This document shows positions 13,826 to 22,446 of a stretch of DNA of 31,061 bases, one piece after another. Source of the DNA: an uncultured Bacilli bacterium (GTDB lineage Bacteria; Bacillota_I; Bacilli_A; RF39; UBA660); NCBI GenBank assembly GCA_944363995.1, contig CALVVV010000004.1, positions 1 through 31,061 on the forward strand, written 5' to 3'. The notes below the pieces were generated by a model. That model made no database searches. It saw nothing but the letters and a program-made list of their open reading frames with translations, and was not told the DNA's origin. A program made the translations under genes and the position numbers. Each line of letters opens with the position of its first letter. The stretch's first letter is position 1.

Positions 13826-15329
13826 ACATAGTCGCTAAAGTATCAATACCTAGTGGTAAACCAGCGACATACCAAATAATTAAAATCAATAACCAAAACA
13901 AAATAATTGTTACAACAATAGGTAAAATTAATTTCATAGTATTAAATAAAGTTATTTTATTTTTTTTGAAATTATATTTTTGAATTAAACCTAAGGTCAA
14001 AATAAAATAGATAAATACTGGTGTAATAATTTTACCAATACTGTCGGCAGTTTTAAAAACAAATTGTGCGAAATCAGGAGTTAAATTACCACGCATAAAC
14101 AATGGTACTAAAATAGGAGAAATTAAAGCCCATTTTTCAACACTTCCTGGAATTAAAATACTCATTATAATTATTAAAATAAAAGTTATAATTATCAATA
14201 AAATACCAGTAAAATCAAAAAGACTTATTATATAGACTAGTTGATTAGCTATTACTACACCTAAATTAGTCCAATCAATAATACTTATTAATATTGAAGC
14301 CAAAAACATTAAAATAAATAAATAACCAAGATTATCAAATTCTTTTATAAATCCCCAACTAAAATCATGATTGTTTTTAAAATTTTTGCTTAAAATACCA
14401 TAAACTAAACTCACCAACACAATAATTAAGAAATAAATAAATATAAATGATAAATTGAAAGGTGATACTGGCGAAAATAATTTAGCAACATAAGCTGTTT
14501 GTGTCTCATCTAACAAAATTCCATTAGGTTTTATTAGAAAAAACACACCTATCAAGCATAAAACTAAAGTTATCACAGATCCAAGTAAAGCTTTACTAGA
14601 AATTTCAAATTCATCAGTATATTTTTCTATACTAGCTACTTTTTTACTTAAATATTTTTCTATTAAAGCGGTTAAAATAAAACTTAAAGCAATTGTACTA
14701 ACAATCATAATATATAAATTAGAATACAAATTAAATTTATATGATGAATCGACATCAATTACCGCAGCGGCTTGTGTTAATGTTCCTAAAGCATAATCAT
14801 TATAATTGTAAAAAAGACCAGTGCCATACCCTAAGGTTATACCAATAAAAACAGTTAATATTCCCAAAATTGGACTTTTATTTAAATATTGATATAATAT
14901 TGCAACTAAAGGCAATAAAATAATATAACTATAATCACCAATTATAGAAGCAATAATACTAATAAATACGATTATAAAAGTTAAAATAGGTGGTTTTATT
15001 TTTTTTAATGGTATTGCTATATGTTTTATTATTCCACTGCTTTTGGCGATACTAACAGCAAAATATGATAATATTAATAAGATAAATGGTTCCATAGAAC
15101 AAAAATTAGTAATGATATTACTAAAGAAATAAGTTATTCCTTCTTTAGAAAAAATATTTTGAACTACTACAATAGAATTTTCTAAAATACCATTTTCTAT
15201 GGTTGTTTTTGTTCCATCAAAATTTAAAATAGCTAGCCAACTACTTCCAATTAATACAATTAAAATAAGTAATAATAATGTTGTAATTGGTGATAATAAT
15301 CTTTTCTTTTTTTCTTTTTTATTAGCCAT
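13824..15329 (-). CDS. AbgT-family transporter
   Basis: A 501-residue integral membrane protein with about 11-12 hydrophobic segments. Overall layout and the C-terminal 'IPGSVEKWALISPILVPLFM' and 'TADSIGKIITPVFIYFIL' segments resemble AbgT-family transporters (AbgT, MtrF, YdaH), in which re-entrant hairpins carry substrate-binding residues. Family members import p-aminobenzoyl-glutamate or export antimetabolites such as sulfonamides; the substrate here cannot be told. It follows the DUF951 gene by 8 bases at the end of the parA-parB-mscS-DUF951 unit and is followed by a terminator. The more distant DcuC/YfcC families are the main alternative. Confidence 0.75.
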   Translation of the reverse strand: MANKKEKKKRLLSPITTLLLLILIVLIGSSWLAILNFDGTKTTIENGILENSIVVVQNIFSKEGITYFFSNIITNFCSMEPFILLILSYFAVSIAKSSGIIKHIAIPLKKIKPPILTFIIVFISIIASIIGDYSYIILLPLVAILYQYLNKSPILGILTVFIGITLGYGTGLFYNYNDYALGTLTQAAAVIDVDSSYKFNLYSNLYIMIVSTIALSFILTALIEKYLSKKVASIEKYTDEFEISSKALLGSVITLVLCLIGVFFLIKPNGILLDETQTAYVAKLFSPVSPFNLSFIFIYFLIIVLVSLVYGILSKNFKNNHDFSWGFIKEFDNLGYLFILMFLASILISIIDWTNLGVVIANQLVYIISLFDFTGILLIIITFILIIIMSILIPGSVEKWALISPILVPLFMRGNLTPDFAQFVFKTADSIGKIITPVFIYFILTLGLIQKYNFKKNKITLFNTMKLILPIVVTIILFWLLILIIWYVAGLPLGIDTLATM

Positions 15330-15337
15330 AGCTCCTC

Positions 15338-15520
15338 CTAAAATTTAATTACTTTTTTTAATTTTTTATTAAATTCAATTCGTGGTAACATAATTGTTCG
15401 ATTACATTTACAACATTTTATTTTAATATCTGCACCAATTCGTGTTATTTCGAATTCGTTTGTTTGACAAGGATGTTGTTTTTTCATCATGACAATACTA
15501 CCTAATTTATACTCTTTCAT
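15338..15520 (-). CDS. DUF951 family small protein
   Basis: A 60-residue DUF951 protein. Family features are clear: 'LGSIVMMKKQHPCQTNEFE' (6-24), 'RIGADIKIKCCKC' (27-39) and 'RTIMLPR' (41-47). Cys18, Cys36 and Cys39 with His16 form a probable zinc site. In Bacillus the homologue (YyzM) sits between parB and ychF, and the position here is the same. Function is unknown; a nucleic-acid-associated role has been guessed from its small beta-rich fold. It overlaps the mscS gene by 14 bases. Confidence 0.88.
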   Translation of the reverse strand: MKEYKLGSIVMMKKQHPCQTNEFEITRIGADIKIKCCKCNRTIMLPRIEFNKKLKKVIKF

Positions 15521-16310
15521 GTATTACTAATTGATTATAAGGAATTTCAATAGCATTTTTATCAAGTTCTAATTTAACTTGTTTTCTTATTTCTCTTTGA
15601 ATAGCAAATTGATTTCCTGCTTCTACTTCAACAGTTATTCGAAAAACAATTGCACTCTCATCTAATTTTTCAATTCCTAATACCTCAATATCTCCTTTTA
15701 AGTGTTCTAGTTTATTTTGTAATTTTTGACATAAATTAGCTAAAACTTTTTCGACTTTTTCTATATCAGATTCATATGAAACATTAACATCAACAATAGC
15801 TAATGAATTAGCAGCATTATGATTTATTACTTCAGTAATAGAACCATTATTAATAATTAAAATTTGACCTTCGTAAGCTTTTATTCTTGTTGTTTTCATA
15901 CCTAAACTAACTACTTCACCTTTAAAACCATTAATAGTAACCCAATCACCAACATTATAGCTATCTTCAAATATAAAAGCAATGCCTGCAATAAAATCCT
16001 TTAATAAGTCTTGAAATGCTAATCCTAAAACTACGGTAACCGCACCTAATGAAGCAATAATAGCACTTGTTTCTACACCATATATACCTAAAATTATAGT
16101 TATTGTAATTACTAGACATATAGTTCTAACAACAGTAATAAAAAAATTCATCAATGTTATTTGTTTATTTTGTTTTATTTTTTTTGTTTTGAAATTAAAT
16201 ATTTTTTTAATAATACTTTTTAAAATTTTATAAAAAATAAACATAACAATTATTGTTATAATTGGAGCAATAACTTTAGGAGATAAAAATAATTCTAAAT
16301 ACTTTTGCAT
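15507..16310 (-). CDS. MscS-family small-conductance mechanosensitive channel
   Basis: A 267-residue MscS-type channel that releases solutes on osmotic downshock. Three membrane helices are visible (about 13-34, 53-75 and 80-110). The pore helix 'SLGAVTVVLGLAFQDLLKDFIAGI' (partly, residues 86-109) carries the alternating Gly/Ala pattern, followed by 'NVGDWVTINGFKGEVVSLGMKTT', the start of the cytoplasmic beta domain. The usual Asn of 'NF.aGi' is Lys-Asp here. The gene starts four bases after the parB stop and overlaps DUF951, the arrangement seen in many Firmicutes. Short and single-domain, it resembles the YkuT/YggB group. Confidence 0.9.
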   Translation of the reverse strand: MQKYLELFLSPKVIAPIITIIVMFIFYKILKSIIKKIFNFKTKKIKQNKQITLMNFFITVVRTICLVITITIILGIYGVETSAIIASLGAVTVVLGLAFQDLLKDFIAGIAFIFEDSYNVGDWVTINGFKGEVVSLGMKTTRIKAYEGQILIINNGSITEVINHNAANSLAIVDVNVSYESDIEKVEKVLANLCQKLQNKLEHLKGDIEVLGIEKLDESAIVFRITVEVEAGNQFAIQREIRKQVKLELDKNAIEIPYNQLVIHERV

Positions 16311-16314
16311 AATA

Positions 16315-17190
16315 TCACTCTCTTACATTTAATATTTCTAAAATACGATTTAAATCAGCCACATTTGTAAAATTAATTTCTATCTTTTTTTCTTTTACTT
16401 TAACTTTTGTATCTAACTTTTCTCTTAGTAAATCTTCTACATATTTATAATCTTTATTTTCAGGTTTAACTTGTTTATTTATTTTATTTTTTCTTTCCTC
16501 TTCAACTGTTATTTCTTCTATTTGTCGCACTGGTAATTTGTTTTCAGTTACCATTTTTGCATATTCCAACATTTTATTTTCATTTTCTAATTTACTCAAA
16601 ACCCTAGCATGCCCCATCGTTAATTCGTTGTTAATTAACATTTTTTGAATATCACTAGGTAATCTTAATAAACCTAAAATATTAGTAATATGACTTCTGC
16701 TTTTACTTACTTTAGTGCTTAGTTGTTCTTGGGTCAAATTTAGCTTTTCAATCATGGTTTTATATGCCAAAGCTTCTTCAATAACATTTAAATTTTCTCG
16801 TTGCAGATTTTCTAATAAAGCTATTTCAATCATTTGATTTTCAGAAAAATCTCTAACAATAGCTGGTATTGTTTGTTTTTCTGCTAGCTTAGAAGCTCTA
16901 AATCTTCGTTCACCAGCTACCAAATCATATCCTTTAATACTTTTTTTTACAATAATAGGTTGAAATACACCATTTATTTTTATTGATTCAGCTAACTCTT
17001 TCAATGATTCTTCTTTGAAAATTTTTCTTGGTTGATATGGATTTGGTCTTATTTCATCTAAATTTAATTCTATTATCTCGTCTTTTGTAGTTGTTTCATA
17101 TATTTGCTTTTCAAAACTATTATAATCTAAATTTTCACTATTAAATAATTGCTCTAGTCCTCTTCCTAAAGCTCTTTTTTTAGTTTCCAT
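16315..17190 (-). CDS. parB: ParB/Spo0J chromosome partition protein
   Basis: A 291-residue ParB. The N-terminal CTP-binding domain has 'IRPNPYQPRKIF' and the 'GERRFRASKLA' box; the helix-turn-helix follows ('LTQEQLSTKVSKSRSHITNILGLLRLP'-type region), then 'GHARVLSKL'. ParB loads at parS, slides as a CTP clamp and organises the origin region. I chose ATG 17190, since GAGGTG lies ten bases upstream; an upstream TTG is too near the SD. It overlaps parA by 11 bases. I found no credible parS (TGTTTCACGTGAAACA) in the window, so the sites must lie outside it. Stop is TGA. Confidence 0.95.
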   Translation of the reverse strand: METKKRALGRGLEQLFNSENLDYNSFEKQIYETTTKDEIIELNLDEIRPNPYQPRKIFKEESLKELAESIKINGVFQPIIVKKSIKGYDLVAGERRFRASKLAEKQTIPAIVRDFSENQMIEIALLENLQRENLNVIEEALAYKTMIEKLNLTQEQLSTKVSKSRSHITNILGLLRLPSDIQKMLINNELTMGHARVLSKLENENKMLEYAKMVTENKLPVRQIEEITVEEERKNKINKQVKPENKDYKYVEDLLREKLDTKVKVKEKKIEINFTNVADLNRILEILNVRE

Positions 17191-17965
17191 TGTGATCAAT
17201 CACCTCTTTAGCCAAATTAAGATAAGCCATAGTGCCACGATTTTTAGGGTCATATGCTAATATTGGTTTGCCGTGACTTGGTGCTTCAGAAATTTTTATT
17301 AATCTTGGAATAATTGTATCATATACTTTTTCTTTAAAATAAGCTTTAATTTCTTCGACCACTTCTAAACCTAGAATTGTTCTGCTATCTAACATTGTTA
17401 GTAAAACTCCTTCAATATCTAAAGTTGGATTTAAATCCTTTTGAATAAGTAAAATTGAATGAAGTAATTGTGTTATTCCTTCCAAAGCAAAAAATTCACA
17501 TTGTACAGGAATAATAACTGAATTAGCTGCAGCTAAAGCATTTGTTGTTAAAATTCCTAACGAAGGTGGACAATCTATTATGATATAATCAAATTTTTCT
17601 TTAGCCACATCTAAATATTTTTTTAGTTGACCAGATTTATTAAAGCTATGATCTAACCTACTTCTTTCCATTAATTCAATATCTGCACCAGCTAAATTAA
17701 TTGAAGCTGGTATTATGTGCAGATTTTTAAATTTGGTTTTTACTACAACTTCATCTAAATTAGAGCGATCTGTAATTAGGTCATATATAGTCTTTTCATG
17801 TGAGCTTTTACTAATTCCTACTCCAGTTGTACTATTTCCTTGACTATCCAAATCTACTAATAACACTTTTTTTCCTAAAATTCCCAAAGAAGCAGCTAAA
17901 TTTATACTTGTAGTTGTTTTACCAACTCCACCTTTTTGATTAACCAACGCAATTATACGCCCCAT
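17180..17965 (-). CDS. parA: ParA/Soj chromosome partition ATPase
   Basis: A 261-residue deviant-Walker ATPase of the ParA/Soj family. The P-loop is 'KGGVGKTTT' (11-19) with the signature Lys11; 'DLDSQGNSTTG' and 'YIIIDCPPSLG' are the following switch and Walker B segments. It partners ParB in origin segregation and, in Bacillus, tunes DnaA activity. I chose ATG 17965 over the upstream codons because GGTGAT lies five bases before it. It heads the parA-parB-mscS-DUF951-abgT unit. Confidence 0.95.
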   Translation of the reverse strand: MGRIIALVNQKGGVGKTTTSINLAASLGILGKKVLLVDLDSQGNSTTGVGISKSSHEKTIYDLITDRSNLDEVVVKTKFKNLHIIPASINLAGADIELMERSRLDHSFNKSGQLKKYLDVAKEKFDYIIIDCPPSLGILTTNALAAANSVIIPVQCEFFALEGITQLLHSILLIQKDLNPTLDIEGVLLTMLDSRTILGLEVVEEIKAYFKEKVYDTIIPRLIKISEAPSHGKPILAYDPKNRGTMAYLNLAKEVIDHNGN

Positions 17966-17992
17966 ATACATCACCATTTTTCTACAAATACT

Positions 17993-17998
17993 ATTTTA
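17993..17998 (-). promoter_or_regulatory. Probable extended -10 for parA
   Basis: TGATAAAAT on the minus strand gives an extended -10 (hexamer 17993-17998) 27 bases before the parA start. No clear -35 is at the right distance. Confidence 0.4.
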
Positions 17999-18067
17999 TC
18001 ACATTTTAAAATAATAAGATAGATAATAATGACAAAAAATAAAATTTTCATATATTAAATAAAATTT

Positions 18068-18092
18068 AAAACGAGATTTTATTTCTCGTTTT
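18068..18092 (-). terminator. Terminator of tilS-ftsH
   Basis: A perfect 9-bp stem (AAAACGAGA/TCTCGTTTT, 7-base loop) whose upstream arm is the last codons of ftsH, with the stop codon in the loop. It is followed by a T-rich stretch on the minus strand. The inverted repeat is also flanked by T on the plus strand. Confidence 0.65.
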
Positions 18093-20031
18093 TAATTGCA
18101 TCTTTTAATTCTTCTTTTGTCATTTTAGTATAACCTTTAATTTTTAATTCTTTGGCTATATTTCTCAATTCCTCTAACGATTCTTCTTTTTCTTCTTCAG
18201 GAAGCGTTTTATGTTCTACTAAATAATCAATTTCTTCTTTAGTTAATGTTTCTTTAGTTATTAATGTATTAGCAATTAAATCTAATAAATCACGATTATC
18301 TTTAATCAATTGCGTAGCTTTTTTATAACAGTCATCCATAATTTTTCGCATTTCTTGGTCTATTTCATATGCTACTTGACCTGAAAAATTGCGTGATTTA
18401 TTATAATCTCTACCTAAGAAAACACTACCTTCTTGTTGTTCTAGTTGAAGTGGACCTAAACTACTCATACCATATTCAGTAACCATTGATCTTACAATTT
18501 TAGTAGCTTGTTCAAAATCATTATGAGCACCTGTAGTTACTTCATTAAATACTAATTCTTCAGCTACACGACCACCTAATAAGCCAATTATTCTTTCAAG
18601 TAATTCTTGTTTAGTAGCTGTAAATCTTTCTTCTTTTGGTAACATCATTGTATACCCACCCGCATAGCCACGAGGAATAATTGTTATTTTTTGAACATCA
18701 TTAGCACCATCTAGTTTAATACCTAAAACAGCATGACCGGCTTCATGATAAGCAACTAGTTTTTTATCATTTTCTGTATATTTTTTAGATTTTTTAGCAG
18801 GTCCCATTAAAACACGATCATGAGCTTCATCTATTTCCAACATAGTTATACTATCTTTATTTCTACGAACCGCAAGCAAAGCTGCTTCATTAAGTAAATT
18901 TTCTAAATCAGCGCCACTAAAGCCAACTGTTCTTTGAGAAATGTTTTTTAACGAAACATTTTTTGAAAATGTTTTGCCTTGAGCATGAACTTTTAATATT
19001 TCTTCTCTACCTTTAGCATCAGGCAAATTAACTTGAACTTGTCTATCAAACCTACCTGGTCTAAGTAATGCTGGATCTAAAACATCAGGACGATTTGTAG
19101 CGGCAATGATAATAATACCTTCATTAGCCCCAAAGCCATCCATTTCAGTTAACAATTGATTTAAAGTTTGTTCTCGTTCATCGTGTCCGCCGCCAAGCCC
19201 AGCTCCTCTTTGACGACCAACTGCATCAATTTCATCAATAAATATTAAACAAGGGGCATTATGCTTAGCTTGTTTAAACATATCTCTTACTCGGGAAGCG
19301 CCTACACCTACAAATAATTCAACAAATTCTGAACCACTTATGTAGTAAAATGGTACATTAGCTTCACCAGCTACAGCTCGCGCTAGTAAAGTTTTTCCAG
19401 TCCCTGGAGGACCTACTAGTAGGACACCTTTAGGTATTCTAGCTCCTAAGCGTTGAAATTTTTTAGGATTTTTTAAAAAATCAATTAATTCAGCTACTTC
19501 TTCTTTTTCTTCATCTAATCCAGCAACATTTTTAAATGTAACTTTGTTATTTTGTTCATTTAATTTAGCTCTACTTCTTCCAAAATCCATTGATTTATTA
19601 GCAGATCCCATTTGTTTAGTAACGAAATAAAATCCTGCTCCTAATATTATTATCATTGGTAAAATATTTAAAAGAAATAAAACAAAAGTATTTGAATCAG
19701 GGTCAGATAAAGTTTTTAAAACAAAATCATTGGTACCTTGACCTTCCAATATTTTGGCTATCACTTCATTTGATAAAGGTACTTTAAGATAAAATGTTTC
19801 ATAATCACTATAACCTTTTAATTTACCTTCAATTTCATAAACTCCTGCTCCACTTCTTGGAACTATCGTAATTTCTTCAATTTTTTGATCTTCCATGCTA
19901 GCTATAAATTCATCATATGTAAACTGATGAACTTCATGCTTTGAAAGATTGAAAAAATATAATAATCCAAGCATAACTAAAAATAATAGTAAATAGGGAA
20001 TTATTCCTTTTTTTACTTCTTTTTTATTCAT
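18079..20031 (-). CDS. ftsH: FtsH membrane AAA+ zinc protease with C-terminal Rho_N-like domain
   Basis: A 650-residue FtsH. Two membrane helices (about 10-28 and 115-137) flank an extracellular domain. The AAA module has Walker A 'GPPGTGKT' (207-214), Walker B 'IFIDEIDA' (263-270) and the second-region-of-homology 'ATNRPDVLDPALLRPGRFDR'-type segment (311-330). The zinc protease site is HEAGH (429-433) with third ligand D505. It degrades unneeded membrane and regulatory proteins. Residues about 617-648 ('LEELRNIAKELKIKGYTKM' start) match the Rho N-terminal/SAP-like helical motif, an unusual addition for FtsH. It follows tilS by 13 bases; in Bacillus hprT lies between them. A terminator overlaps its stop. 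Confidence 0.97.
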   Translation of the reverse strand: MNKKEVKKGIIPYLLLFLVMLGLLYFFNLSKHEVHQFTYDEFIASMEDQKIEEITIVPRSGAGVYEIEGKLKGYSDYETFYLKVPLSNEVIAKILEGQGTNDFVLKTLSDPDSNTFVLFLLNILPMIIILGAGFYFVTKQMGSANKSMDFGRSRAKLNEQNNKVTFKNVAGLDEEKEEVAELIDFLKNPKKFQRLGARIPKGVLLVGPPGTGKTLLARAVAGEANVPFYYISGSEFVELFVGVGASRVRDMFKQAKHNAPCLIFIDEIDAVGRQRGAGLGGGHDEREQTLNQLLTEMDGFGANEGIIIIAATNRPDVLDPALLRPGRFDRQVQVNLPDAKGREEILKVHAQGKTFSKNVSLKNISQRTVGFSGADLENLLNEAALLAVRRNKDSITMLEIDEAHDRVLMGPAKKSKKYTENDKKLVAYHEAGHAVLGIKLDGANDVQKITIIPRGYAGGYTMMLPKEERFTATKQELLERIIGLLGGRVAEELVFNEVTTGAHNDFEQATKIVRSMVTEYGMSSLGPLQLEQQEGSVFLGRDYNKSRNFSGQVAYEIDQEMRKIMDDCYKKATQLIKDNRDLLDLIANTLITKETLTKEEIDYLVEHKTLPEEEKEESLEELRNIAKELKIKGYTKMTKEELKDAIKNEK

Positions 20032-20044
20032 AACTTCCTCCTTT

Positions 20045-21373
20045 TTAATAGTACTTAAGTATTATATCACATTTTTCATCTTTTTCCCTACAAAATTTTG
20101 ATTTTTTTAATCCTGGTAGCCAAATTATGTTATCATCACTATCACAAACTATCGGCCATAAATCTCTTTCTTTAATAGGAATTTTCTTATCAATAAAAAT
20201 ATCTGCTATTTTTTTTCGTCCTAACATACCTTTAACTGTCATCTTATCACCATCATGTCTATTTCGAACATATAAAGGTAATTTTATATCATTAGAATTT
20301 AAACGACAAATATCATTACCATCGTTTTTGCTATTTTTAATCATTTCAATATTTTTACCATTAGGTAAATTCATATATTGTTCAATTTGAATTTCGTAAA
20401 TATTATCTTTAATATCTAATTTTATTAATTGTAAATTATTATATGACTTAATTGCTTGAATATTATTAGGTAAATGAATTTTCCCACTCGCTTTTTTTGA
20501 CAAAATTAAATTATGAATTAACTCACAATGTTTATCTTTTAGTAACATCAAATCATCTTGATAATTTTTTTCTAACATTGCATAAATTATTTTAGTTTGG
20601 ATTAAATGTTCTTCTTTTAAATATTCTTCAATATTTAAAATATTATCTGGAACTATTTTTTTATATTTTTTGGTTACTAATTTATCAATATAATCATTAT
20701 ATTCTAACAATGTTTTACTAAATTTATAAAATTTTTCATGAACCATTTTATCTTCTTTTTTAAACTCTGGCACTATATATTTTCGAAATCGATTCCTTGT
20801 ATATATATCTTTAGTATTAGATTGATCTTGCATATATTTGAGTTTATGTTTATCTAAATATTTGTATATTTCGTTCTTAGTGACATTAATTAGTGGTCTT
20901 ATTATATAATAATTATTCATTTTTACAGTCTTAGAAAATCCACTATAACCTTTTAATGTAGAACCTCTTACGATTCTCATTAAAATTGTTTCAATTAAAT
21001 CATCTGCATGATGAGCTGTAAAAACATATTTAGCATGATATTTTTTAACTAAACTATTAAAATAATTGTATCTTATACTTCTAGCTTCATTATGAAAATT
21101 ATCATCACCATATTCTTCAATAATCATAGTTTCAAATATCAAACTATTTTTCTTACAATAATTTTTAACAAACTCTTGTTCTTCGAATTGTCCTTTTCTA
21201 CCAGTATTATGATTAACATGAGCCACAATCAGTTGTAAGTCTAAAGCTTTTTTTAATCTAATTAGAATATGTAATAATGCCATAGAATCTGGTCCCCCAG
21301 AGACTCCTACGACAACACTATCACCATATTTAATATTTAATCTTTCTAGCAAATCTTGATATACATTATCCAT
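20045..21373 (-). CDS. tilS: tRNA(Ile)-lysidine synthase
   Basis: A 441-residue TilS. It converts C34 of the CAU-anticodon tRNA(Ile) to lysidine so that AUA is read, which matters in a genome this rich in ATA codons. The PP-loop 'GVSGGPDSMALL' (23-34) binds ATP, and 'VNHNTGRKGQFEEQEFV' and 'ADDLIETILMRIVRGS' are conserved substrate-site segments. The C-terminal part has 'VRNRHDGDKMTVKG' and 'KKIADIFIDKKIPIKERDLWP' in part, typical of the TilS C-terminal domain. I chose ATG 21373 with SD GGTGAC four bases upstream; the longer version begins inside the promoter. Confidence 0.94.
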   Translation of the reverse strand: MDNVYQDLLERLNIKYGDSVVVGVSGGPDSMALLHILIRLKKALDLQLIVAHVNHNTGRKGQFEEQEFVKNYCKKNSLIFETMIIEEYGDDNFHNEARSIRYNYFNSLVKKYHAKYVFTAHHADDLIETILMRIVRGSTLKGYSGFSKTVKMNNYYIIRPLINVTKNEIYKYLDKHKLKYMQDQSNTKDIYTRNRFRKYIVPEFKKEDKMVHEKFYKFSKTLLEYNDYIDKLVTKKYKKIVPDNILNIEEYLKEEHLIQTKIIYAMLEKNYQDDLMLLKDKHCELIHNLILSKKASGKIHLPNNIQAIKSYNNLQLIKLDIKDNIYEIQIEQYMNLPNGKNIEMIKNSKNDGNDICRLNSNDIKLPLYVRNRHDGDKMTVKGMLGRKKIADIFIDKKIPIKERDLWPIVCDSDDNIIWLPGLKKSKFCREKDEKCDIILKYY

Positions 21374-21389
21374 AATTGTCACCAACATT

Positions 21390-21418
21390 ATTATATAATA
21401 AAAAAAATTAGTAAGCAA
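21390..21418 (-). promoter_or_regulatory. Promoter for tilS-ftsH
   Basis: -35 TTGCTT (21413-21418), 17-base spacer and -10 TATAAT (21390-21395) on the minus strand, 16 bases before the tilS ATG and just after the spoIIR stop. Confidence 0.7.
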
Positions 21419-21423
21419 GTTAT

Positions 21424-21942
21424 TTATAAATACTTATCTAATAACTCTTTTACAAACGATGTATACTCTACTTCATCACTTTTTTCAGCTTCAATTAAAC
21501 ATAAAGGTGGAAACAAAACACACCACCAATTATCACCTTTACCTTCTCCTAAAGTTATAACCAATGATTCGTAGTAACCTTCGTTATAAATTATACCTTT
21601 ATATTCTTTACTAGGAAAGTAATTTAGTCCAAAATTAACATCGTATGACAAATTATAATTTAAAGATTTTAAAATGGTATTTATTTCATTATCAATATTA
21701 TCTAAATTATCAGAAATAATTTGTTTAGCTTCAAAAACATTAGTTGTATCTTTTAATAAAGTATACATTTTATTTTGAATATCATCCTTAACAATTTTTT
21801 TAATATTTTGATCATATTCGCTATTACTATTAGCTATTACTCTTATTCGTAGAGCATCTTCAGGAATTACTAAACTAGAAACATGTCCTAATGAAACATA
21901 AAAAACAATTATTAAAAATATAACTAATATTAATTTTTTCAA
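21424..21942 (-). CDS. spoIIR: Stage II sporulation protein R
   Basis: A 172-residue SpoIIR, the secreted forespore signal that triggers SpoIIGA to process pro-sigma-E in the mother cell. A signal-anchor is at residues 4-22 ('LILVIFLIIVFYVSLGHV' start). Diagnostic segments are 'ALRIRVIANSNSEYDQ', 'YYESLVITLGEGKGDNWWCV' and 'FPPLCLIE'. I chose TTG 21942 because AGGTGA lies five bases upstream; the GTG at 21951 is part of that SD. It follows pncC by about 40 bases. Its presence points to a sporulation programme in the lineage; the other sporulation genes are outside the window. Confidence 0.92.
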   Translation of the reverse strand: MKKLILVIFLIIVFYVSLGHVSSLVIPEDALRIRVIANSNSEYDQNIKKIVKDDIQNKMYTLLKDTTNVFEAKQIISDNLDNIDNEINTILKSLNYNLSYDVNFGLNYFPSKEYKGIIYNEGYYESLVITLGEGKGDNWWCVLFPPLCLIEAEKSDEVEYTSFVKELLDKYL

Positions 21943-21981
21943 ATTTATCACCTAATTAATATTGGTTATAAATATTGATAT

Positions 21982-22446
21982 TTATACTATTTTTTTTAAT
22001 AATTCAACAACTTTATTTACGACATATTTTTTATTTTCATTTCTAGGCAAATCTAATAATTCTAAACTCATAGTATAATAACAATCTTTGCTTTTGTCAT
22101 AAATACTTACAAAAACTAAATTATCATTATCTGTAGGATTAGTTAAATCTCTTTTTTTTAATTGTCCAGTAATACCTACTCCATAATCAGAATTAGCAAA
22201 ATCAGAAATTACTTTGCTCATTTCTTTAGCTACAGCAATACTATACACAGTATACTTAGCTATTATATCGCTATTTACGCCAATTTTTTCTTTATATTCA
22301 TTAGAATAAGTAACCGCCGAAAATTTAAATATTTTACTAGCATCAGGAATATTAGTTATTTCACTAGCTAATTGACCACCAGTACAAGATTCCATTGTAG
22401 CAATAGTTTTATTTAATTTAATTAATTTATTTACTATTTCGTTCAT
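21982..22446 (-). CDS. pncC: Nicotinamide-nucleotide amidohydrolase (CinA C-terminal domain)
   Basis: A 154-residue stand-alone CinA C-terminal domain. PncC hydrolyses nicotinamide mononucleotide to NaMN and ammonia, salvaging pyridine nucleotides. The catalytic segment 'MESCTGGQLASEIT' (18-31) is clear, with Ser20. The later segment, usually 'GITGIAGP.GG', reads 'GITGQLKKRDLTNPTDNDN', a divergent loop I have also associated with related Firmicutes. Its ATG overlaps the pdp stop (ATGA), so it belongs to the nucleoside-salvage operon. Confidence 0.8.
   Translation of the reverse strand: MNEIVNKLIKLNKTIATMESCTGGQLASEITNIPDASKIFKFSAVTYSNEYKEKIGVNSDIIAKYTVYSIAVAKEMSKVISDFANSDYGVGITGQLKKRDLTNPTDNDNLVFVSIYDKSKDCYYTMSLELLDLPRNENKKYVVNKVVELLKKIV

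Noticed and set aside
18068..18092. Inverted repeat at the ftsH end as a protein-binding operator
   Set aside because: Position at the stop codon and flanking T-runs fit an intrinsic terminator better.
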